A stretch of 10,140 bases of DNA from an uncultured Flavobacterium sp. GTDB taxonomy: Bacteria > Bacteroidota > Bacteroidia > Flavobacteriales > Flavobacteriaceae. Of this stretch, positions 1-5,994 are shown piece after piece. The notes below the pieces were generated by a model. It made no database searches and was not told the DNA's origin. It saw only the letters and a list, made by a program, of their open reading frames with translations. Position 1 is the first letter of the stretch, and the number at the start of each line of letters is the position of its first letter. The position numbers and the translations under genes are program-made. Where the stretch lies: NCBI RefSeq assembly GCF_946482535.1, contig NZ_CAMLRU010000096.1, forward strand, positions 1-10,140. The letters are read 5' to 3'.

Positions 1-1
1 C

Positions 2-127
2 CAATTGGTTCAAGTAAATACTAATCCAAATGAAACGATTGATGTTTCGGGCTTGACAAGCGGAAGTTATTTTATTAAAATCATTAGTGATAGAGGTAGT
101 TCGACAGGTAAGTTTATAAAAGAATAA
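2..127 (+). CDS. C-terminal fragment of a T9SS-secreted protein (type A sorting domain)
   Basis: Only the last 41 codons are in the window; the start lies upstream. The visible tail contains ETIDVSGLTSGSYFIKI and ends in GKFIKE followed by TAA. This is the usual end of a Bacteroidota type A T9SS sorting domain: a 'hDhSxLxxGxYhhkh' strand followed by a basic 'xKFhKx' terminus. Such domains direct proteins across the outer membrane by the type IX system and are then removed. The function of the passenger domain cannot be seen. The gene converges on the minus-strand operon and is followed by a strong hairpin terminator 21 bp after the stop codon. The family call is fairly firm, but nothing more specific can be said. 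Confidence 0.8.
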   Translation, partial: QLVQVNTNPNETIDVSGLTSGSYFIKIISDRGSSTGKFIKE

Positions 128-148
128 TTCTGTTTTAGGTAATAAATA

Positions 149-183
149 AAAAAACCGCCTCATTATTAAAGAGGCGGTTTTTT
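149..183. terminator. Bidirectional intrinsic terminator between convergent genes
   Basis: A perfect 13-bp stem (AAAAAACCGCCTC at 149-161 with GAGGCGGTTTTTT at 171-183) surrounds a 9-nt loop. The GC-rich core is flanked by an A-run on one side and a T-run on the other. It can therefore act as a Rho-independent terminator on both strands: for the T9SS gene ending at 127 and for the long minus-strand operon ending at 237. Confidence 0.9.
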
Positions 184-195
184 GTTGGTATAACC

Positions 196-223
196 GTAGA
201 AACGCGATGCATCGTGTCTCTAC
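196..223. repeat. REP-like 28-bp near-palindrome centred on ATGCAT
   Basis: The half-sites GTAGAAACGCGATG and CATCGTGTCTCTAC are reverse complements except at two positions, both of which are transitions. In RNA, one of the two stays a G-U wobble on either strand. It lies between the terminator and the stop codon of the di-heme lipoprotein gene. Palindromes of the form GTAGAGACGc...gCGTCTCTAC are, from memory, dispersed in many Bacteroidota and cyanobacterial genomes. This one would be a slightly decayed copy. Multi-copy status cannot be tested from one window. Confidence 0.6.
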
Positions 224-236
224 AACAAATGTTGTT

Positions 237-1421
237 TTAATTCGGAAACGGATTAGCCCATTTCGGGTCGCTATACACATTGGTTCCGGATAAGGTTCTG
301 AGAAAAGCAATCACAGCATTCACTTCCGGTGCAGTTAAATGGAGTTGTTGTCCAAAACCATTCGGGCGCAATTTCGGATCCAGATTGGTATTTCCCGGTG
401 CTATGTTAATGGTGCCGTAATGTCCAATGGCGGCCTGCAAAGTAGTTATCACTCCGGTGTGCATCATCGGACCGTTAGGTGTTCCGTCAAGTTTAACCAA
501 ATCGCGTAATGATGGGGCTCGAGTATTGGTAATATCAATCCCCGTAGCATTTATAGTTCCAATAATACCATTGTTACCCGTAATCGGATTGATGTCGAAT
601 TCAGGTGCGGCATGGCAACCCGCACATCCTAAACCACCAGCCGTTCTGTTACCCGTAGCATCAAAAACAGGAGGGGAAAGGAATAAATTTTTTCCTTGGT
701 TTTCTTGCGGTGTGAAATTAGGGAATGGCTGACCATCATTGGCCACTTGTGCTCTTCCTAAATCATATTTGCTGTCAAACGATTGTATGCTTCGGATGAA
801 TTGGGCCAGAGCCAATTGGATTTTATTCTCTGTAATCTCTTCGCTGCCATAAACCAATTGGAACAACTCTTTATAGTAGCCGATGTTGCTTAATTTGGTA
901 ATCAAACCGCTAAAAGGCAAGTCGCCGTTGTTACCGCTGAATCCCATTTCGCCATGGTCTTTGATAGGCATAGTGGTTTGGGTTTCCAAATTGGCCGCGC
1001 GCTCATCCCAAAAGAATCTTACTTCATTGGCAAAACGGGTGTTTATCAAACGCATCGAATGTCTTCCGGTAGTGCCGTTCACACCGGTACTGGCTATGTT
1101 GGTATCGCCAAAAGCATTGGCTTGCTGGTGACAACTCGAGCATGATATGGTATTGTTGGAAGAAAGATTTTTATCATAAAATAAAACCCTTCCTAAAGTA
1201 GCGCCTTTATCCGTAATGGGATTACCCGCGGTATTGTCTTTGGTAATATAACCGGGAACCGTTTGGTTTGCGTAATTAGCCAAACTTTCCGGATTGATAT
1301 TGCTCCCGAATGTGGCCGTAATATTGGCATAAGGATCAATCGGAACGTATTCCGAACTATCATCACTACCACAAGAATAGCAAAGGGCAATGACCAACGA
1401 GGCAGTTATTTTTTTATACAT
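237..1421 (-). CDS. MauG/MbnH-type di-heme c-type cytochrome, probable lipoprotein
   Basis: This 394-aa protein has two heme c sites, CSSCH at residues 94-98 and CAGCH at 266-270, as in the bacterial di-heme cytochrome c peroxidase/MauG superfamily. The N-terminus (MYKKITASLVIALCYSC, then GSDDSS) looks like a lipoprotein signal with Cys17 as the lipidated residue, so it is probably membrane-anchored in the periplasm. Family landmarks are Trp138 (inter-heme Trp), Glu158 twenty residues later (active-site Glu), the RAPSLRD stretch near 301-307, and His321 in MMHTG. Tyr335, 14 residues after His321, falls where MauG has its axial Tyr and classical peroxidases have Met. It is the last gene of the operon, 17 bp after the YHYH gene. 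That gene's product is the obvious candidate partner or substrate. A generic peroxidase role is the alternative. Its hemes would need the cytochrome c maturation system, encoded elsewhere. Confidence 0.88.
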   Translation of the reverse strand: MYKKITASLVIALCYSCGSDDSSEYVPIDPYANITATFGSNINPESLANYANQTVPGYITKDNTAGNPITDKGATLGRVLFYDKNLSSNNTISCSSCHQQANAFGDTNIASTGVNGTTGRHSMRLINTRFANEVRFFWDERAANLETQTTMPIKDHGEMGFSGNNGDLPFSGLITKLSNIGYYKELFQLVYGSEEITENKIQLALAQFIRSIQSFDSKYDLGRAQVANDGQPFPNFTPQENQGKNLFLSPPVFDATGNRTAGGLGCAGCHAAPEFDINPITGNNGIIGTINATGIDITNTRAPSLRDLVKLDGTPNGPMMHTGVITTLQAAIGHYGTINIAPGNTNLDPKLRPNGFGQQLHLTAPEVNAVIAFLRTLSGTNVYSDPKWANPFPN

Positions 1422-1438
1422 AAGTCAGGATTTAGCGG

Positions 1439-2782
1439 TTATTTTTTTACAACAATTTTAAAAGTTTTATCGTCTTTTCCATGGGCAATTTTTACAAAGT
1501 AAACCCCATTGTAAACCGTGGATAAATCCAATACCGAAAGCGTACTGCCTTGCAGGATTTCACCGGTTTGGATGGTTTTACCCAATTCGTCTATCAAAGT
1601 AACTTTGAGATTGTTCTCTACCATATCGGTTTGAATAGCGATAAATTCTTGTGCCGGATTCGGGTAGATTTTGATATTTAGATTGGCCAAAGTGAAGTCG
1701 GTATTGTCTAAAGTATACTGTGTAGTAGACTCCGAAATGGAAGTCACTAATGAAGCCGTTCTGTTGCCGTAAAAGGTTGGGCCAACAGCATAAGGATAAG
1801 CCGAATTGTGGTTGGCATCCACAGTAGCAAAATAACAATAGGTTCCCAAAGGATATTCGGGCGTAACGCAAAAGCGACCATTGTGCACGTCTAAATAATC
1901 TTCTGAAGTGTGGGCAATATATTCGTAATCTTCTCTAAAATAGCCTAACGGATAAGTCGTACTAACCGCCGGTCCATCAGTAACATTGGTGCCATCAGCA
2001 TAATGGGTTCTCACAGTAATGTTTCTCAATTGGTAACTCGATTTGATACGGGTAATGCCACCGGTTCCATCGGCATTGGCGTAACCATAAGCTCCGTAAA
2101 TAGGGAAACCATCGTAAGCAAAACCAATTAATGGAGAATGCTCAGTCGGGTTAATCACATACAATCCATCCGAAGGGTAAGTACTGCAAATATTGGAAAT
2201 CACTACCAAATCTAAATTAAAAGCACTCGGATTTTGATGGTGGTGGTAATTCCCCATAGCCGGATGCGCTTTGGCACAATCAAAACCTACGCGTTCCGCA
2301 TAAACGGCATCACGATTCCAAACACCGTCTCCCATACAACCTTGAATCGGTCCGCCACAAATTTGACTCGTAGCATTTCTCCAAGAAACCCCATCGCGAT
2401 AATCAAACAAAGCGACCCCGTTTTTAAACAAACCAATGTTGCCTCCGGTAGTATTCGTAGGTGTACCCGTATTGGGTGTCGGATTTAAAGGAAATCTGAA
2501 AATCGCACCGTTTCGGCTGGTGGCCAAAGAAGGATTACCGTCTAAAAACGGTCCGGTGATATAGGCCGGAATTCCATTGGTAGTCACATAAACCCAATTG
2601 GTGGAATATTGCACGGTTTGAACATTGGCCAAAACCGCATCGTTAATAGGCGTAGGATTTCCTGAAACATAATGGCGACCGGTTATGCCTGTAGTATTGC
2701 GCAACCAAGAAGTAATCGCCGGATTGGTTTGAGAAAAGGCTAGGGTATTTACCAGTAAAGAGAATAGAATGATTTTTTTCAT
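1439..2782 (-). CDS. YHYH-domain secreted protein with T9SS sorting domain
   Basis: This 447-aa protein starts with a signal peptide (MKKIILFSLLVNTLAFS, probable cleavage before QT). The body matches the YHYH family: NYHHH at residues 178-182 (the name motif with a third His in place of the second Tyr), YDGFPIYGAYGY at 223-234, and the NGRFCVTPEYPLGTYCYF stretch at 301-318. Residues from about 365 to 447, beginning NLNIKIYPNPA and ending FKIVVKK, are a type A T9SS sorting domain, so the product should be exported to the cell surface. Histidines and acidic residues are plentiful, which would suit metal binding, but no biochemical role is established to my knowledge. Four Trp occur at 26, 63, 134 and 155. 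It lies 67 bp downstream of the MbnH-like gene and 17 bp upstream of the second di-heme gene. The 67-bp gap (2783-2849) shows no convincing promoter or terminator. Confidence 0.88.
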   Translation of the reverse strand: MKKIILFSLLVNTLAFSQTNPAITSWLRNTTGITGRHYVSGNPTPINDAVLANVQTVQYSTNWVYVTTNGIPAYITGPFLDGNPSLATSRNGAIFRFPLNPTPNTGTPTNTTGGNIGLFKNGVALFDYRDGVSWRNATSQICGGPIQGCMGDGVWNRDAVYAERVGFDCAKAHPAMGNYHHHQNPSAFNLDLVVISNICSTYPSDGLYVINPTEHSPLIGFAYDGFPIYGAYGYANADGTGGITRIKSSYQLRNITVRTHYADGTNVTDGPAVSTTYPLGYFREDYEYIAHTSEDYLDVHNGRFCVTPEYPLGTYCYFATVDANHNSAYPYAVGPTFYGNRTASLVTSISESTTQYTLDNTDFTLANLNIKIYPNPAQEFIAIQTDMVENNLKVTLIDELGKTIQTGEILQGSTLSVLDLSTVYNGVYFVKIAHGKDDKTFKIVVKK

Positions 2783-2849
2783 AATTGGTATCGGGTTGGT
2801 TATTGTTTTAGACGCCGGAACTTTTTTATTCTTGCGCCAATTTTAAAAT

Positions 2850-3869
2850 TTATTCTTTAGGATAACTGAATCGCTTGTCAAAAAGGAATTCTTTATCGGT
2901 TAAGGTCTGCAAAAAGGCTACTAAATCCACTCGGTCTTTGTCGGATAAATGCATCGGCTTTGATAGATCTTTGGGCAAATTGGCAGTTTCTCCCAATGAA
3001 TTGTAATGCTTAATCACTTCGGTTAAAGTTTTAAATCTACCGTCGTGCATGTAGGGAAAAGTGAATTGGATGTTTCTCAAGGTTGGTACTTTGAAACGCC
3101 CATCATCTTCTTTTTGTTGGGTGATTTTCATTCGGCCCAAATCATTTAAAGTAGCATCAATAGCCAATCCGTTTCGCTCGAATTTATCGCTGCCGAACAG
3201 TGGTTCGGTGTGACAAGAAGCGCAATTGACTTTAAACAAATCATAACCATGTTGTTCTTGTGCAGTAAAATTTTCTTCTTTTCGCATCACTTTATCATAC
3301 TTAGCATTGGAAGATTTTAAAGAGACTGTAAATTGAGCCAAGGCTTTTAAAAGGCGTTGAGACGTAATTTTGTTATCACCAAAAGCTTTGGCAAATAAGG
3401 TTCTGTATTTTTGACTTTGCTGTAGTTTGAACACGACATTTTCAAGCTTTTCATCCATTTCTGTAGGACTCTCAATAGGGTTTAACGGTTGGACTTCCAA
3501 ATTGTTGACACCGCCATCCCAATGGAAACTTTTGTTCCAAGCCAAGTTGATTAAAGCTAATGAATTTCTTGTACCGATTCGGCCCTCAATACCGTGACTT
3601 AAATCGTGGTCTACATGGGTAAAACCGGTTTGCTGCAAATGACAACTCGAACACGAAATCGTACTGTCTCGTGAAATAATAGGATCGTAGAATAAATGTC
3701 GGCCCAATTGAAACCCTTCTTCGGTTAGGGGATTTTTCTTGAAATCGTATTGAGGTTGTGGCCAACCTTTCGGCACCTCAAAATAAACAGGTGTTGTGAA
3801 GCTTTTGGAAAAAGCTAAAATTCCAAAGAGTAAAACACTAAATCCCAATAAAACGATTACTTTTTTCAT
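2850..3869 (-). CDS. mbnH: MbnH-like di-heme enzyme (MauG superfamily), partner of MbnP
   Basis: This 339-aa protein begins with a hydrophobic signal or anchor (residues 3-20). It has heme sites CSSCH (73-77) and CASCH (216-220). Landmarks are Trp117 in SFHWDG, Glu137 twenty residues on, VPTLRNI (261-267) and YMHDGR (273-278). Tyr289 lies 14 residues after His275, the place of the axial Tyr in MauG rather than the Met of classical cytochrome c peroxidases. Its ATG overlaps the TGA of the MbnP gene (ATGA, 3866-3869), which implies translational coupling. In the characterised MbnPH pairs the di-heme enzyme oxidises a Trp of MbnP to kynurenine, which is needed for copper binding. The family placement is clear from the sequence. 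The MbnH assignment rests on the neighbour and on the Tyr, and a generic periplasmic peroxidase is the alternative. Confidence 0.85.
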   Translation of the reverse strand: MKKVIVLLGFSVLLFGILAFSKSFTTPVYFEVPKGWPQPQYDFKKNPLTEEGFQLGRHLFYDPIISRDSTISCSSCHLQQTGFTHVDHDLSHGIEGRIGTRNSLALINLAWNKSFHWDGGVNNLEVQPLNPIESPTEMDEKLENVVFKLQQSQKYRTLFAKAFGDNKITSQRLLKALAQFTVSLKSSNAKYDKVMRKEENFTAQEQHGYDLFKVNCASCHTEPLFGSDKFERNGLAIDATLNDLGRMKITQQKEDDGRFKVPTLRNIQFTFPYMHDGRFKTLTEVIKHYNSLGETANLPKDLSKPMHLSDKDRVDLVAFLQTLTDKEFLFDKRFSYPKE

Positions 3870-4552
3870 TCGAGATAAAACATTTTAGCGCTGCTATCCG
3901 ATAATTCCATAGCCGTTTTCCCTGGAATCATAATCGAATGGGTTTGTGCCAAATTAATTTCGGCCAAAAAAACCGAAACATCAATTCCAATATTAACATT
4001 ACCATTGCTGTTGACATTTATGACTTTTCTTCGCATCGCATAGTTGGGTTGTAAATAGCCACCTAAATGAAATTGAAATTGGTTTTTTCGGGTTTTACAA
4101 CTCTTACTCACACCCTCTAATTTCATATTGATATACCCGCTTTGCCAAGCCCAATACATGCCTTTGGTTGGATCTAAATCACCATCTAAAGCACCGGAAG
4201 TATTGGTCAAACTATCAATGCCTACATTAAAAATAACTTTAGAAATGACCTTATTATTGGCTTTGGTAATTGGTATTTGCAGCGAATTCGGATTTTCTGA
4301 ATCGAGTAGGTGATAGCTGTTTTTTTCTTTAAAAACGGATTTGTCGGCATAATGAATTTCAATAGCAGAAACATAACATTTGAAAGCAGTGATCAAAACG
4401 GTGTCTTTATTAGCAGTAAGATATTCTTTTTGGAGTTCCAATGGAAATCGGTCAAAGCGAATTTTGAAATTTACGCGCAACGAATCTTTGCTTTGTGCCA
4501 TAGAGGAAAAGCACAAAAAACAAAATAAAACCATGTGTGCGCCCTTAGTCAT
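3866..4552 (-). CDS. mbnP: MbnP-family periplasmic copper-binding protein
   Basis: This 228-aa product has a signal peptide (MTKGAHMVLFCFLCFSSMAQ, probable cleavage after AQ). The family signature lies at about residues 109-147: NVGIDSLTNTSG, then GDLDPTKGMYWAWQSGY, then MKLEG. FHLGGY follows at 161-166. MbnP proteins bind copper in the periplasm after the partner MbnH converts a Trp to kynurenine. The only tryptophans here are Trp134 and Trp136, both in the signature, and His162 is a possible ligand. I chose the ATG at 4552, which overlaps the upstream stop by 8 bp. It gives a basic n-region, whereas the frame upstream offers only a TTG at 4579. Another ATG at 4534 would leave no positive charge before the hydrophobic core. 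The overlap with the di-heme gene downstream supports joint function. The family call comes from motif recognition, without an alignment. Confidence 0.85.
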   Translation of the reverse strand: MTKGAHMVLFCFLCFSSMAQSKDSLRVNFKIRFDRFPLELQKEYLTANKDTVLITAFKCYVSAIEIHYADKSVFKEKNSYHLLDSENPNSLQIPITKANNKVISKVIFNVGIDSLTNTSGALDGDLDPTKGMYWAWQSGYINMKLEGVSKSCKTRKNQFQFHLGGYLQPNYAMRRKVINVNSNGNVNIGIDVSVFLAEINLAQTHSIMIPGKTAMELSDSSAKMFYLE

Positions 4553-5021
4553 GTCTTGGTCGGCGTGGTTTTGGAGCAAATATTCTCGACAATTCTTCGG
4601 TTAAGGCTTTGAAGTCTTCTTGCTGCTCCGGTTTGCAAAGTTTTTTGATGTCTTCGAAATGTTTGAAATGCGTGGCTTCAATTTGTTTTTGGTACGAATT
4701 TAAAAGCAATAGCAAACTGTCTTTGGTTTTAACATTAATTGTCTCTTCGGATAAAACAGCGTACAATTCGTTTTTGGTTTGTCGAATGGAATCGTCTAAT
4801 TGATTGATTTCTCCTCGATGCCAATGAATGAGCTTTTCGTATGCTTCTTGCTGAGCAGCATCAAAATGCAATTTTTCGATAATGATTTCTTTAGGCTGTG
4901 GTCTTCCTTCGTGTGGCATTCGACCCGGTTTAGGGCTATTCAAAAAAAGAAACCCTAAAGTCACTAGGTTGAGTAACAAAAGTCCAATAACGGTAATGGT
5001 TAATAATTTAGTTCTTTCCAT
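4545..5021 (-). CDS. Spy/CpxP/CnrX-like periplasmic metal-sensor protein
   Basis: This 158-aa protein has one N-terminal membrane segment (about residues 7-27), a proline/basic linker and a helical, charged periplasmic domain. The tail HFKHFEDIKKLCKPEQQEDF (118-137) is typical of the periplasmic heavy-metal sensor/resistance family to which CnrX belongs, where the 'LxPEQQxxF' turn joins two long helices. Candidate metal ligands are His66, His68, Glu71, His118 and His121, arranged as pairs on the first and last helices somewhat as in CnrX. It begins 4 bp after the small membrane protein gene and overlaps the MbnP start. The likely role is to sense metal or envelope stress and to control the sigma/anti-sigma pair upstream. 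A Spy-like chaperone role is the alternative. Confidence 0.75.
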   Translation of the reverse strand: MERTKLLTITVIGLLLLNLVTLGFLFLNSPKPGRMPHEGRPQPKEIIIEKLHFDAAQQEAYEKLIHWHRGEINQLDDSIRQTKNELYAVLSEETINVKTKDSLLLLLNSYQKQIEATHFKHFEDIKKLCKPEQQEDFKALTEELSRIFAPKPRRPRHD

Positions 5022-5025
5022 AATT

Positions 5026-5295
5026 TTAATAAAGCTGATTGCTTTTATTTAAAGTGTTTTCTAAGTAAACCGTAGCGGTATTCTCTTTTGCTTTGGATTT
5101 TTGGTTTAGTAAAGTAAGGTTCAAAGCCGCCAAAACCGCAATAGAAGCGGCAACCAACCAAACGGTTGTTGGCGACACTTTGTCCTGTTGTTGAATCTTT
5201 TGTTTGATTTTGAATAATAAGTCATCACTCGGCGTAACTGTTGTCATTCCGTTGGTGCTGTTGATTACTTTTTGTATCCAATTATCTTTTTCCAT
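5026..5295 (-). CDS. Small one-TM protein, probable anti-sigma factor
   Basis: This 89-aa protein has a charged N-terminal part of about 43 residues (containing DDLLFKIKQKIQQQDK at 24-39), one membrane segment (about 44-63, beginning TTVWLVAASIAV) and a short C-terminal tail of about 25 residues. It shows no zinc-binding HxxxCxxC motif. It lies 23 bp after the ECF sigma gene and 4 bp before the CnrX-like gene. A small one-TM protein between an ECF sigma factor and a periplasmic sensor matches the place and size of the anti-sigma factor CnrY (about 95 aa). The function is inferred from position and topology only, as the sequence itself is not diagnostic. The conserved pattern 'P.. LL.KI..KI' near the N-terminus is common in such flavobacterial proteins. 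Confidence 0.65.
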   Translation of the reverse strand: MEKDNWIQKVINSTNGMTTVTPSDDLLFKIKQKIQQQDKVSPTTVWLVAASIAVLAALNLTLLNQKSKAKENTATVYLENTLNKSNQLY

Positions 5296-5318
5296 ATTCA
5301 GTTAGACGAAGGTTAATT

Positions 5319-5864
5319 TTATTTCTTGCGGTAGTGGGTGAATTTTTTTGCTAATTTTTCCTGAAGCGAGGCTTTGGCTCTGAAAACCAAAGATTCTACG
5401 GAGGAAATACTCAACTCCATAATCTCGGCTATTTCTGGATTGCTCAAGCCGTCGAGCTTTGATAGGAGGAAAGCCGTTTTTTGATTTTCGGTTAAAGTGT
5501 TGATTACGGCAAACAAAATAGCAGCATCTTCTTGGTTTTCCATCAATATTCCGGGATGTTCAAACGTTGAAGTATTTAAGTATTCTTGCTCGTTTTGACT
5601 TTTTGGGCCAAATATATAAAAGCGTTTCCGACTGTTTTTCCTTTTGGTAAAATCCAAACATTGGTTAATCGCAATGCGGTAAATCCAGGTTTTATAAGAA
5701 GCTTTTTGATTGAAATTACCCAGTGAATGGTACACTTTTACAAACACGTCCTGAGTCACTTCTTCCGCATCTTCAACACTTTGCAAATAATGCAATGCCA
5801 CATTGTACACAAGCGTTTTGTGTTCGTGGTAAAGTCGCTCAAAAAGGATTTGATTATTCGGCAT
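5319..5864 (-). CDS. ECF-family RNA polymerase sigma factor
   Basis: This 181-aa protein has sigma region 2 at about residues 7-76 (DAEEVTQDVF at 32-41 and the YKTWIYRIAINQCLDFTKRK segment at 57-76) and region 4 at about 123-172. In region 4, LTENQKTAFLLSKLDGLSNPEIA is followed by the recognition helix ending SVESLVFRAKASL. No region 1 or 3 is present, as expected for the ECF group. I took the ATG at 5864. The same frame extends two codons to a TTG at 5870, which is less likely. It heads the minus-strand operon and has its own promoter region, shared with divergent fabG. It probably directs transcription of its own operon in response to the membrane proteins encoded next, but the regulon cannot be seen from here. 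Confidence 0.92.
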   Translation of the reverse strand: MPNNQILFERLYHEHKTLVYNVALHYLQSVEDAEEVTQDVFVKVYHSLGNFNQKASYKTWIYRIAINQCLDFTKRKNSRKRFYIFGPKSQNEQEYLNTSTFEHPGILMENQEDAAILFAVINTLTENQKTAFLLSKLDGLSNPEIAEIMELSISSVESLVFRAKASLQEKLAKKFTHYRKK

Positions 5865-5902
5865 TGGCAATTTTAAGATTTCTTTAAGACCGTCAGAAAT
5901 AA

Positions 5903-5934
5903 CAAAGGTTTAAATGTACTGTAATTTTTTCCAA
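5903..5934 (-). promoter_or_regulatory. Candidate promoter for the sigma-factor operon
   Basis: Read on the minus strand, TTG at 5934-5932 is followed after 21 nt by AACCTTTG at 5910-5903. The latter matches 7 of 8 positions of the Bacteroidota -7 box TAnnTTTG. This predicts a leader of roughly 30-35 nt before the ATG at 5864. The position is sensible, but the match is imperfect. An ECF-specific promoter elsewhere in 5865-5994 is equally possible. Confidence 0.35.
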
Positions 5935-5949
5935 CCTATAAAATATTCC

Positions 5950-5957
5950 TATATTTG
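5950..5957 (+). promoter_or_regulatory. -7 promoter box for fabG
   Basis: TATATTTG is a perfect match to the Bacteroidota -7 consensus TAnnTTTG. A start a few bases downstream would give a leader of about 32 nt before the fabG ATG at 5995. The -33 region is only a T-run (5925-5930) without the expected TTG, so the upstream half is weak. Confidence 0.55.
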
Positions 5958-5994
5958 ACCTTTCATTACAATTATCAATAAACTCTTTTACAAT

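Noticed and set aside
222..235. Short hairpin ACAAC-AAAT-GTTGT before the operon's last stop codon
   Set aside because: A 5-bp AT-rich stem is likely by chance, and the strong terminator at 149-183 explains transcription ending.
883..1145. Open frames on the + strand inside the di-heme lipoprotein gene
   Set aside because: They are antisense shadows of a clearly recognised coding sequence and show no family motifs. The same applies to the other overlapping frames in this window.
2783..2849. Internal promoter before the YHYH gene (TAAAATTG on the minus strand)
   Set aside because: It matches the -7 box only 7 of 8 and lacks any -33 TTG. The gap of 67 bp alone does not prove a separate transcript.
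4553..4579. N-terminal extension of the MbnP reading frame (nine more codons)
   Set aside because: The upstream start would be TTG and would put charged residues (NHADQD) before the signal peptide. The ATG at 4552 gives a normal signal peptide.
237..5864. Methanobactin precursor peptide (mbnA) hidden among the operon genes
   Set aside because: Intergenic gaps are 67 bp or less and show no short Cys-containing reading frame. No mbnB or mbnC homologue is present either.
5865..5870. Two-codon extension of the sigma factor to a TTG
   Set aside because: An ATG two codons downstream is a better start and leaves region 2 complete.
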